This document shows, piece by piece, positions 7,481-15,790 of a stretch of 64,000 bases of DNA; the first letter of the stretch is position 1, and every line of letters starts with the position of its first letter. Position numbers and translations under genes: made by a program. The stretch covers positions 248,001 to 312,000 of the forward strand of contig FXAI01000003.1 in assembly GCA_900177435.1 (NCBI GenBank). The letters run 5' to 3'. Under the pieces are notes generated by a model, which did not search any database, had not been told where the DNA came from, and worked only from the letters and a program-made list of their open reading frames with translations. The DNA comes from Alteromonadaceae bacterium Bs31. Lineage in GTDB: Bacteria; Pseudomonadota; Gammaproteobacteria; Pseudomonadales; Cellvibrionaceae.

Positions 7481-9083
7481 CTTTTTTACTTCCCGATATC
7501 AGAGAGTTGGGATGTCGGTTCAATTCGTTCAGGAAGAGTTCCAGTGAGCGAGCCGCATCACTAAGGGACTTGGCCATTTCCGTTAATTCATATCGCATTT
7601 CTGAATCAGGCGCAATCGCGTGATCTAGGCTGGTCATGGCGGCAGTCATTTGACCCAGGGCATCATTAGCGGTATTTAGCGTTTCTTCCAGGTTTGCAAC
7701 GGTTCCATCCAGCTTGGCGGCGGTCCCGCGCTCTTCAAGGGTGCTTAACAAGGCATTCAAACTTTCAAGGCTACCCGCCAGTTCATTGCCAATTTTATCA
7801 AAGGGAATTTTACTGATTTTATTCAGTACTTCCGAAGCCTGCTGACCCAACTGGTCAAATGTATCCGCTACGGTGGGAAGCTCTGAGTAGTTTTCTGCAC
7901 GCACAAAGGCAACAGGTACGGCGTCTTCGACAAAGGAGAGATCAATAAATTTTGAACCCGTAATTAGGCTCGCGGTTTTCATTTGGGCACGCAAACCCTG
8001 CTGCACCATATTCTCCATGCGGTTATCGACCTCTTCCCGCGAGGGCGACTCCCCTGGCTGCAATCTCTCCGGCTCCATGGCAATAAAAACATGCAAGCTG
8101 TCATTTACATTTTCCGCACTGTCAAGCTCGACATCCACCACCTCACCGACTTTAATCCCCCGAAATTCCACCGGAGCACCCACAGTTAAACCACGTACGG
8201 TGCCGGAGAACTTAAGCCGGTAATAGTATTTAATATTAAACCGCCCCTCTAGCACGGATTCCCGGTCGGAGTATAAATAGAAGCGATGCCCTTTATCGGC
8301 CACCTCGACATTTTCAAAGCCCGCCGCATTATCGAATGCTACTCCGCCACCGATAAGGGAGGCCAGCGATTCCATCCTGGCTTTCATCCCATCCGCATTA
8401 ATCGACACACCAAAACCGCTGACGTTCCAGAAGCGACTGCGCGTCTGCACCAGTTCATTGTAGGGGGAGCGAACGAAGATATTAACATCTACATGGTCCA
8501 TACTGCCGGAGAGCTTGTACCCAGTAACCTCTCCCACACGAATTTGTCGAAAATAGATGGGAGAGCCCACATCGAGAGAACCTAGCTCTTCTGCCTGGAG
8601 CACATATTGAGTACCCGGTTCGTCCGACTCAAAAACAGGCGGTTCTTTAAGTGCGGTAAAACTGGTTTCAAATTTACCGGGTGCTCCTGGGTCCATTACA
8701 ATATAAACACCAGAAATCAAAGTGCCGAGATTCGATACCCCAGTAGCGCTAATTTTAGGGGTAACGATCCAGAATCGTGTATTTTCACTGATGTGAGGAG
8801 CCACTTCGCGGTCCAGCTCTGCTGTTACCAGAACGTGTTTTAGATCGCTACTCAGGCGCACTTTCTGTACAGTCCCCACTTGCACCTCATTTAACTTGAT
8901 AAGTGTTTGCCCTGCGATAAGGTCTGTTGCTGTATCAAAGGTAATTTCAACAATGGTACCGCGCTCCATTCGCGCCTGTACTGCCAACCACAAAGCAATA
9001 ATCAGTGCGACCGCAGGTACAATCCATACCGGCGACACAGCGGCAACTCTTTGCACACTGGCTCTATTGAGGATTCTTTTCAT
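7473..9083 (-). CDS. pqiB: PqiB, MCE-domain lipid-transport tunnel protein
   Basis: This 536-residue inner-membrane-anchored protein has one N-terminal transmembrane helix (SPVWIVPAVALIIALWLAV). Three MCE/MlaD domains follow, beginning near residues 42, 150 and 275 (for example GTQYVLQAEELGSLDVGSPI and GAPVEFRGIKVGEV). A long C-terminal helix (residues 400-530) lines a periplasm-spanning tube. The length nearly equals E. coli PqiB. It is expected to hexamerise and bridge inner and outer membranes with PqiA and PqiC. The frame is open to a TTG at 9113, but the ATG at 9083 puts a normal short segment before the membrane helix. Even so, it overlaps the 3' end of pqiA by 20 bases. Confidence 0.92.
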   Translation of the reverse strand: MKRILNRASVQRVAAVSPVWIVPAVALIIALWLAVQARMERGTIVEITFDTATDLIAGQTLIKLNEVQVGTVQKVRLSSDLKHVLVTAELDREVAPHISENTRFWIVTPKISATGVSNLGTLISGVYIVMDPGAPGKFETSFTALKEPPVFESDEPGTQYVLQAEELGSLDVGSPIYFRQIRVGEVTGYKLSGSMDHVDVNIFVRSPYNELVQTRSRFWNVSGFGVSINADGMKARMESLASLIGGGVAFDNAAGFENVEVADKGHRFYLYSDRESVLEGRFNIKYYYRLKFSGTVRGLTVGAPVEFRGIKVGEVVDVELDSAENVNDSLHVFIAMEPERLQPGESPSREEVDNRMENMVQQGLRAQMKTASLITGSKFIDLSFVEDAVPVAFVRAENYSELPTVADTFDQLGQQASEVLNKISKIPFDKIGNELAGSLESLNALLSTLEERGTAAKLDGTVANLEETLNTANDALGQMTAAMTSLDHAIAPDSEMRYELTEMAKSLSDAARSLELFLNELNRHPNSLISGSKKDD

Positions 9084-10365
9084 CCAATACATCCCATAGT
9101 AGGCGGGGGTCAAAAGTTTCTGCAGCGACCATGGTTAAAATAACCACAGCCCCGAATGCAATTAGAGCGCCTTCCGGTTCTACCGTATAAACAAAACCAA
9201 ACTGCACCAAGGACACCAGCAGGGTGACTACAAATACATCCATCATCGACCAACGGCCAATCATTTCAGTTAAGCGATATAAAAAAGCACGGTGCTTTAC
9301 ACCGCGCCGCATACCAATATGCACTGACCAGATTAAATATATCAATATTACTAACTTGGCAATCGGCACAATAATACTGGCGGTAAATACTACCAGCGCA
9401 ATAAACCACAAACCCTCTGCCAGCAATTCGACAACGCCAGAAAAGATAGTATCTGTACCTGTCTCTCCCAGCGATGAATACGTCATTATCGGCAATAGGT
9501 TTGCCGGAATGTAGAGAATAATCGAGGCAATAACTAAAGCTGTTGTTTTTTGTAAACTAAAGGGAATACGTTTGTGAATCTCCGATTTGCAGCGTGGACA
9601 CTGGTGCTCTTTTTCAATGATACTTACGCCGACCATCGCTTTACATATTTCACAGTCGTAGACAATTTCATTTTCGTAAACGGTGAAATAGTTATTGGGA
9701 TTCATCCAGATCCACAATCGACGGCGATTTAATTTCATAAATGCCAGTATTAACACCGCCACCAAAGCGAAGAAAGCAAAGGCCCCAATTTCGAGATGTA
9801 TCACGGCCATATCCGCCAATTTAACGGATGCGACAACCACGCTAAGCATAAAAATTTCCAGCATACTCCAGGTTTGTGCACGCACCAGCCAGCGCAAGGT
9901 AATGGCCTGCCCGGGTAAACGCTTGTTGTAGCTATAGGGTATTAGCAAATAGAGAAAAGCAAATATCTCCAAGAGCGGAAAAATAAATATGGTGGTAATC
10001 ACCATGCCGGCCAAAACCCACTGTTTACGGTCTAACAAGGCCCAGAAGCCATCCATTATGGTGGCAGTTTGGCTCTGCGCCCCCACTTCCAAAGTAAGAA
10101 AGGGCAACCAGTTGCTGAGAATAAACAAGATCAGCGCGGTAAGCGCCAAGGCAGAGGCTAACTCCAGTTTTTTCGGCTGCCCATGATGAAGAACTGCATC
10201 GCAATTGAAACAACACATTTCGTTTTCGGTAGAAATGGCGACGACTTTCTGCAGCTCCCCGCACTGATTACACAGCAACCAGTCGCGCTGCTCTGCGTTG
10301 GGTTCATATTCGCAGAACTCGCCGTCGGCTTTTTGTACCAAATTGGAGCTTGATGGTTCCGACAA
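9064..10365 (-). CDS. pqiA: PqiA, intermembrane transport integral membrane protein
   Basis: The 433-residue polytopic membrane protein has two PqiA domains. Each has a cytoplasmic zinc-binding CxxC pair before about four transmembrane helices. The first is CNQCG with CFNC (residues 35-57); the second is CEIC with CPRC (residues 220-243). PqiA is the inner-membrane partner of PqiB and may deliver lipid to the MCE tunnel. In E. coli the operon is induced by superoxide generators. Here it begins 25 bases after ubiI, so it is probably transcribed with the ubiquinone genes, which is not the E. coli arrangement. Confidence 0.92.
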   Translation of the reverse strand: MSEPSSSNLVQKADGEFCEYEPNAEQRDWLLCNQCGELQKVVAISTENEMCCFNCDAVLHHGQPKKLELASALALTALILFILSNWLPFLTLEVGAQSQTATIMDGFWALLDRKQWVLAGMVITTIFIFPLLEIFAFLYLLIPYSYNKRLPGQAITLRWLVRAQTWSMLEIFMLSVVVASVKLADMAVIHLEIGAFAFFALVAVLILAFMKLNRRRLWIWMNPNNYFTVYENEIVYDCEICKAMVGVSIIEKEHQCPRCKSEIHKRIPFSLQKTTALVIASIILYIPANLLPIMTYSSLGETGTDTIFSGVVELLAEGLWFIALVVFTASIIVPIAKLVILIYLIWSVHIGMRRGVKHRAFLYRLTEMIGRWSMMDVFVVTLLVSLVQFGFVYTVEPEGALIAFGAVVILTMVAAETFDPRLLWDVLDEKNPQ

Positions 10366-10390
10366 GGGAGCGTTCCTCTTTAGAGCTGCC

Positions 10391-11677
10391 TTAGAGCTGC
10401 CCAGCAGCTACTTTTGCCAAGTGTTTTTTTAGATACAGCTGCGAGTTAATTAGCGACATACCCGTGTTACGCGCCCAGCGAATCGCAGGCATATCCGCAG
10501 CAAAAAGGCGCTTGAAGCCTTCCATTGTTATCATAGCTGACAAGTTGTGAGTTTTTCTTTCGCGCTGGTAACGGCGCAACAGTGAAGCATCACTGAGATG
10601 CACACCCCGCTCGCAAGCCCGCGCTATTTCTGCAGCAAGCACTTTAACGTCGTAGAGACCAAGGTTAACGCCTTGGCCTGCAAGCGGATGGATAGTATGA
10701 GCAGCATCACCAACTAATGCCATTCCTTCACAAATATAGTTCACTGCGTGGCGTTGACGCAGGGGGATTGCGTGGCGTTTGGCACAGCTTTCAACGCCGC
10801 CGAGCCTGAATTCAAACTGCTGCGCTAATTTTGTACAGAAATCCTGATCACTGAGCGCCATCAATTCTTCTGCCAAAGAAGATTCCGCAGACCACACCAG
10901 CGAACAATAGTGCTGATCGTCCGATTGTTTCTGCGCCCCTTGCTGCAGAGGCAGAAAAGCGATGGGCCCTCTTTGGGTAAATCGCTGCCAACAGCTATGC
11001 CGGTGTGGCAGCTGTGTTTTTACGGTACTTACTATGGCGGTATGGCCATAAGTCCACTCTCGCGTTTTTAGACCCGCCAGTTCACGCAACTTGGAATGGG
11101 CGCCATCGGCGGCAACAAGTATCGCGCCCTTTAAAGAGATTGAATGGGAGTGCGCTTTATTTTTATCGGTGCTTTTCTCGCAACGCTCAACAATCACAGT
11201 GTTTTCCGGTGCAGCAATATACTCTTTTACTCTGTAATGCTTAAAATAGTCTAGCGATTTAAAACATTGGAGCTTGTGCTGCAGTGCGCGAACGACCAGG
11301 CTGTTTTCAATAATATGACCAAGGTTATCCGCGTGGATATCCTCTGCATGAAATTGAATATTGCCAGTGCCTTCAGCATCCCACACATCCATAGCATAAT
11401 AGGGACAGGCTCTTTCAGCCGTGATCGTTTGCCAGATTTCAAGTTCTCGAAATATGTTTTCCGATTGCTTTGACAGCGCCACCACCCGGGCATCAAAGAC
11501 CTCGCCACTGAAGGTACGCGGTTCATCTGCTGCGTCTACAATGGCGATGTTTAGGTCTTTTGTCTGCGCACCGGAGGCAAGCATAGCGGCAAGTGTGGCA
11601 CCAACCATACCGGCACCAATAATAATTACATCAAAGTTCAATACTTCATCAGTATCACAAACCTTGTGTTCGTTCAT
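10391..11677 (-). CDS. ubiI: UbiI/VisC-type FAD monooxygenase (ubiquinone C5-hydroxylase)
   Basis: This 428-residue flavoprotein hydroxylates the benzoquinone ring of the ubiquinone precursor; C5-hydroxylation in E. coli UbiI. The FAD-binding beta-alpha-beta motif is VIIGAGMVGATLAAMLA at residue 18. The middle DG motif is AADGAHSKLRELAG and the C-terminal FAD-ribose motif is GDAAHTIHPLAGQGVNLG near residue 320. UbiH, UbiF and UbiI are close paralogues. I call this one UbiI because it lies just after ubiH in the conserved ygfB-pepP-ubiH-ubiI order. It starts 2 bases after the ubiH stop. Confidence 0.88.
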   Translation of the reverse strand: MNEHKVCDTDEVLNFDVIIIGAGMVGATLAAMLASGAQTKDLNIAIVDAADEPRTFSGEVFDARVVALSKQSENIFRELEIWQTITAERACPYYAMDVWDAEGTGNIQFHAEDIHADNLGHIIENSLVVRALQHKLQCFKSLDYFKHYRVKEYIAAPENTVIVERCEKSTDKNKAHSHSISLKGAILVAADGAHSKLRELAGLKTREWTYGHTAIVSTVKTQLPHRHSCWQRFTQRGPIAFLPLQQGAQKQSDDQHYCSLVWSAESSLAEELMALSDQDFCTKLAQQFEFRLGGVESCAKRHAIPLRQRHAVNYICEGMALVGDAAHTIHPLAGQGVNLGLYDVKVLAAEIARACERGVHLSDASLLRRYQRERKTHNLSAMITMEGFKRLFAADMPAIRWARNTGMSLINSQLYLKKHLAKVAAGQL

Positions 11678-11679
11678 AA

Positions 11680-12936
11680 CTAGTCCCCGCCAATTTCATG
11701 CAGGCTGGCTCGCGCCGGAGTACGCCCCATCATTTGCGAAAAGAACTCCCGTTTCATTGGCCCGAACAACTCCATACTCAGTAAACCAAGATTTCTTAAA
11801 CCCTGCAGCGCCAGTTTGTCGCTGCCAAAAACGCGAATAAAATTGTGACTGATAAATGCGGTATTTTTTTGATCTTTTTGCTGCTGCTGCAAGTAGCGAT
11901 TGAGTACCTTTAAGTCTCCCATACTGTCACCCAGGGCCTGGGCCTCACACAGCACCGAGGTAAGCTGCGCGCAATCGCGCAGAGCAAGGTTAAAACCCTG
12001 GCCGGCCACCGGGTGCAAATAGTGCGCGGCGTTACCCACAAACACCATCGAGCTGCGAATTTGTTCACGGGCAAATATCATTTTTAATGGATAGTGTTTT
12101 CTTTCACCCACGCGCAATATAGCACCAAGACGATAGCCAAAAGCATTTTGTACAGCTTTTATAAATTGCGCGTCGGGCAAGTTTGTCCAGTGCTCTAACT
12201 CACTTTCCGGCCGAGTCCAAACCATTGCGCAACGACGGCTCAGGCCTGTGCCTTTTTCTCGCGGCAGTGGCAATACGGCAATGGGGCCCTGCTCGGTAAA
12301 ACGTTCAAATGCTTGACCGTCGTGGGGGTTTTCGAATTCCAGATTTGCCACCAGGGCATACTGCTGATAATCGAATTCTTCCACGTCTATGCCCAGCTGA
12401 GTCCGCAGGGGGGAATCTGCACCGTCTCCAATAATGACCAAGCCTGTACTCAAACTTTGCTGCTGGTGCTGGTGCTCATAAGTGATAAGGGCTCCACTGG
12501 CTTTTGGACGCAATTCACCTACCCGTGCAGGCGCCACAACGTGAATATTGCTCTTGGCCAGCACTGCTTGAATAAGCTGCATACCAAAGTGGCGGTTTTC
12601 CACTACATAACCCAGGGCCTGCATATTGTTGTCACGTTCACTAAACAAGGTTCTGCCAAGATGGCCGCGATCACTAACATGAACATGACGAATAGCTTCG
12701 GCGCGTGCGCAAATACCAGACCACAGCCCGAGCGAGCTCAATAGCTCGACAGAAGGAGGAGAAAGCGCTGTTGAGCGCTCATCAAAGCTCGCCTGCAGGG
12801 GGTGTTCGCTGGCAGTTAATGGCTGGGCTTCCAGTAAGACTATATTGCATTCGGGTAAATGCTTTGCCAACAGCAAGGCCTGGGATAAACCCACCATGCC
12901 GCCACCAATAATTGCAATATCACAGTGCTGTGTCAC
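11680..12936 (-). CDS. ubiH: UbiH, 2-octaprenyl-6-methoxyphenol hydroxylase
   Basis: This 418-residue FAD monooxygenase carries out the C1-hydroxylation step of ubiquinone synthesis. It has the N-terminal dinucleotide motif IIGGGMVGLSQALLLA and the DG motif GDGADSPLRTQLG. Its C-terminal FAD motif reads GNAAHYLHPVAGQGFNLAL, with GN in place of the usual GD, as in E. coli UbiH. The start is a GTG whose GTGA overlaps the pepP stop by 4 bases, so it is translationally coupled to pepP. It lacks a signal peptide and should act at the inner face of the membrane within the Ubi complex. Confidence 0.9.
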   Translation of the reverse strand: MTQHCDIAIIGGGMVGLSQALLLAKHLPECNIVLLEAQPLTASEHPLQASFDERSTALSPPSVELLSSLGLWSGICARAEAIRHVHVSDRGHLGRTLFSERDNNMQALGYVVENRHFGMQLIQAVLAKSNIHVVAPARVGELRPKASGALITYEHQHQQQSLSTGLVIIGDGADSPLRTQLGIDVEEFDYQQYALVANLEFENPHDGQAFERFTEQGPIAVLPLPREKGTGLSRRCAMVWTRPESELEHWTNLPDAQFIKAVQNAFGYRLGAILRVGERKHYPLKMIFAREQIRSSMVFVGNAAHYLHPVAGQGFNLALRDCAQLTSVLCEAQALGDSMGDLKVLNRYLQQQQKDQKNTAFISHNFIRVFGSDKLALQGLRNLGLLSMELFGPMKREFFSQMMGRTPARASLHEIGGD

Positions 12937-14384
12937 TTAAGTCTTGTCCGAGACGTTTTTACTTTTGTTTTAGCTTTTGCCGCTGTTTTACTTTTCGCCC
13001 GGCTTTTTACCGCGCTTTTCGCTTTGGCTTGTGCCTTGCTCTTAGACCGGCCCGTTTTCGTCCCCTGAGTTTTTCCAGCCATTAGCCGTTCAATATCTGC
13101 AGGGGTTTTTGGCACGCCCTCAGTAAGCACGCTGCAGCCGTCTTTAGTAATAACCACATCGTCTTCTATACGCACACCAATGCCGCGCCATTTTGCTTCT
13201 ACTTTACGATTATCACTGGCGATATATATTCCAGGCTCTACGGTCATTACCATGCCCGGCTCTAAAACCCGCCATTCATCGTCTACTTTGTAATCGCCAA
13301 CGTCGTGTACATCCATGCCCAGCCAATGACCGATACGGTGCATATAAAATGCTTTATAACTTTCTTTTTCGATTATTTTGTCTACCTTGCCTTTGAGCAG
13401 GCCCAGCTCAAGCAAGCCTTCTACAATACACCTCACGCTGGCATCATGAGGCGCATTCCAATGGTTGCCCGGCTTTATCTGCTCAATAGCCGCCAACTGC
13501 GCCTTTAACACAATGTTGTAAATGGCTTTTTGCTCGCGGGTAAATTTGCCACTCACGGGAAAGGTGCGGGTAATATCTGAGGCGTAAAGCTCATACTCAC
13601 AACCGGCATCAATTAAAACCAGGTCACCGCTTTTTAGTTTTTGGTCGTTGCTCACATAATGTAATACACAAGCATTTTTACCCCCGCCGACAATGCTGTT
13701 ATAGGCTGGTCTTCGCCCTCCCTGCAGGGCGCACAGGTAATGTATTTCCGCCTCCAGTTCATATTCGAAACGACCGGGCTTGCAGGTTTGCATGGCGCGC
13801 ACATGGGCCTGGGCAGAAATGTCCGCAGCCTTTGCCATTAAGCGTATTTCTGCAGCGCTCTTAAATAGCCGCATATCATGCAGAAAGTGGTCAAGGTCGA
13901 GAAACTCGCCGGGGGGTATGGCGCCGGCGCGAACTTTTGCGCGAATGCGATTGACCCACTCCATCACGTGGCGGTCAAAATCCGGGTCTCTACCCATGGC
14001 GTAATACATACGCTCGCGCCCCTCAATGAGACCAGGCAAAATTTCGTCGATATCATCGACAGGGAAAGCATCGTCGGCGCTATATTGCTCACACGCACCA
14101 GCCGGGCCGGCGCGATAGCCATCCCAGATCTCCTTATCGGGGTTTTTTTCCCGGCAGAACATGACATATTCACCATGCTCCCTCTCCGGTAATAACACCA
14201 ACACCGCCTCGGGCTCGTCAAAACCCGTGAGGTAGTGAAAATCGCTGTCTTGCCTAAAGGGGTACTCGGTATCACGACTGCGCGCCTTTTCTTTGGCGGA
14301 GGGCAGAATGGCAATACTGTTTGGCTCCATCATTGCCATCAGTGCTTTACGGCGGCGGGCGTATTCCTGTTTCGAAATGCTCAT
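12933..14384 (-). CDS. pepP: Xaa-Pro aminopeptidase (aminopeptidase P) with Lys/Ala-rich tail
   Basis: This M24B metallopeptidase removes the N-terminal residue before proline. The catalytic pita-bread domain shows the five metal ligands: two aspartates in LIDAGCEYELYASDITRTF, the histidine in HRIGHWLGMDVHDVG, and glutamates in TVEPGIYI and VRIEDDVVI. At 483 residues it is about 40 longer than E. coli PepP (441). The excess is a C-terminal tail from about residue 435 made almost wholly of Lys, Ala, Ser, Thr and Arg (SKSKAQAKAKSAVKSRAK). The tail resembles histone-H1-like or AlgP tails. The start shares TAATG with the ygfB stop. Confidence 0.92.
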   Translation of the reverse strand: MSISKQEYARRRKALMAMMEPNSIAILPSAKEKARSRDTEYPFRQDSDFHYLTGFDEPEAVLVLLPEREHGEYVMFCREKNPDKEIWDGYRAGPAGACEQYSADDAFPVDDIDEILPGLIEGRERMYYAMGRDPDFDRHVMEWVNRIRAKVRAGAIPPGEFLDLDHFLHDMRLFKSAAEIRLMAKAADISAQAHVRAMQTCKPGRFEYELEAEIHYLCALQGGRRPAYNSIVGGGKNACVLHYVSNDQKLKSGDLVLIDAGCEYELYASDITRTFPVSGKFTREQKAIYNIVLKAQLAAIEQIKPGNHWNAPHDASVRCIVEGLLELGLLKGKVDKIIEKESYKAFYMHRIGHWLGMDVHDVGDYKVDDEWRVLEPGMVMTVEPGIYIASDNRKVEAKWRGIGVRIEDDVVITKDGCSVLTEGVPKTPADIERLMAGKTQGTKTGRSKSKAQAKAKSAVKSRAKSKTAAKAKTKVKTSRTRLK

Positions 14385-14971
14385 TAGTGTACGACTTTAG
14401 TTTGCTGGGGCTCGGTTTTGTTTCTGAACTCAGTGTAAATAGTTAACACCGCTACCTTCACATATTCCACCAATTCTATCCAGTAGGCTTCGTTTTCATC
14501 GAGGTCCATATCCGCCTCCGCTTCAACTACCACCTGAGATATACGGGCCAGGTCTTTCAGCGCATCGGTGACATCCTCTGGCAGCTCATCTCTTTTCCCG
14601 ATGTTGGACTGACCAATAGCCTGCCCCAGACCATGTAAGAAGCCCTCGCACCAGCTACCAAGTTCCTGCGTACGGCGCTCCAGGCTGGAGTTATCATCCG
14701 GCAGCAAGGGCTCAAACTGGTATTGGTCGTCCTGCAGCAACTCGCGGGTGCTGTTTAACATCAGCTTTAACAAGTCCTGTTGTTGCTCATTGGCTTCAAC
14801 AAAGTCCAGGTCCATAAAACTGAGAGCCACTTTCTGCCAGGCGGCTTCATCCAGCGCCTCTCCTGTGCACAGGCGGCCACACAATAAACCCTGCAGTTCG
14901 GAGGCTGAGTTGACGCTCCCCATGTTCATAAGCTGGTCATTAATAAAGTGGAAGTCGAACAACTGGCTCAT
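14384..14971 (-). CDS. ygfB: UPF0149 family protein YgfB
   Basis: This 195-residue protein belongs to the UPF0149/YgfB-YecA family, seen in SASELQGLLCGRLCTGE at residue 18 and WCEGFLHGLG near residue 110. It is an all-helical cytoplasmic protein. In Pseudomonas aeruginosa YgfB has been reported to repress alpA-dependent lysis and beta-lactamase expression. Its place as first gene before pepP-ubiH-ubiI is conserved in many gammaproteobacteria. It is divergent from the TIGR02449-zapA pair across a 122-base shared promoter region. Confidence 0.9.
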   Translation of the reverse strand: MSQLFDFHFINDQLMNMGSVNSASELQGLLCGRLCTGEALDEAAWQKVALSFMDLDFVEANEQQQDLLKLMLNSTRELLQDDQYQFEPLLPDDNSSLERRTQELGSWCEGFLHGLGQAIGQSNIGKRDELPEDVTDALKDLARISQVVVEAEADMDLDENEAYWIELVEYVKVAVLTIYTEFRNKTEPQQTKVVH

Positions 14972-15093
14972 AGCCTCTCCTTTCTGTGCGAGAAAGCACT
15001 ATACTTTTCTGCAATACACATTAACATTTGTGGTTTGACTGTGAGCAAGCTTCACAGCGGGCCGACCATTATATAAGAAGTACTACATCAAAT

Positions 15094-15303
15094 ATGAGCG
15101 ATCGATTACTACAAGAAGTAGAAAAGCGGCTGGATGTCCTTATTAGCCGCTGTAAGCACTTGGAAAAGGAAAACATGAGCCTGCGCGGAAAGGAGTCCGA
15201 ATGGCAGCAGGAACGTGCGCGCCTTATGGAAAAAAATGAGCTCGCCCGCAGCCGGGTAGAAGCAATGATCAATCGCCTTAAAAGCCTGGAGGCCGAGTCA
15301 TGA
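15094..15303 (+). CDS. TIGR02449 family coiled-coil protein (ZapA neighbour)
   Basis: This 69-residue protein is a single predicted coiled coil (heptads from LLQEVEKRLDVLI to VEAMINRLKSLEAES). It fits the TIGR02449 family that sits directly before zapA in Pseudomonas and relatives and resembles ZapB in shape. The true start is the ATG at 15094; the frame opens at 15028 but the extra residues have no ribosome site. The stop overlaps the zapA start by 4 bases (ATGA), so it is translationally coupled to zapA. It probably acts with the division ring, though that is inference from context. Confidence 0.85.
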   Translation: MSDRLLQEVEKRLDVLISRCKHLEKENMSLRGKESEWQQERARLMEKNELARSRVEAMINRLKSLEAES

Positions 15304-15599
15304 GTGATAGCAGCATGAATGTCCATGTCACTATCATGGATAAGGACTATCAGATAGCCTGCCCTCCCAGCGAAAGAGAGGCTCTGCACAGAGCTGCAGA
15401 GGAGCTGGATGATCGCATGCGTGTGATCCGCAGCTCCGGCAACGTTATTGGCCTGGAACGCATTGCAGTCATGACCGCCCTCAACCTCTGCTACGAACTG
15501 CAACAGACAAAAGGGCATGGCCAGAACAGCAGCAAAGCCAGCACAGAAGCCCTCCAGCGCATGATGGAAAAGCTCGGCAGCGCCCTGAGCGAGGACTAA
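15300..15599 (+). CDS. zapA: Cell division protein ZapA
   Basis: This 99-residue protein matches the ZapA family. A short N-terminal beta domain (VHVTIMDKDYQIACP) is followed by the signature EREALHRAAEELDDRM and IGLERIAVMTALNLCYEL, then a C-terminal coiled coil. ZapA tetramers cross-link FtsZ protofilaments at midcell. It overlaps the TIGR02449 gene by 4 bases. In many gammaproteobacteria ssrS and ygfA follow immediately. Here they lie about 22 kb away. Confidence 0.92.
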   Translation: MSDSSMNVHVTIMDKDYQIACPPSEREALHRAAEELDDRMRVIRSSGNVIGLERIAVMTALNLCYELQQTKGHGQNSSKASTEALQRMMEKLGSALSED

Positions 15600-15790
15600 A
15601 GCCTCGGTGCCAGCACCCTCTCGCCGACAACCTCACCCTTGCCAACCAGAGCTTTAGGAACAAGCTACACTTTAGGGGTACGCATAGATAGTCAGCCCGA
15701 GGTACCCCTATCAATCGCAAGGCAACCGACAAAGCGAAGCAACTGCAGCAGGCGCTAATCAAGGGAGACTGCGAGCAGCTCAATGAGCTG

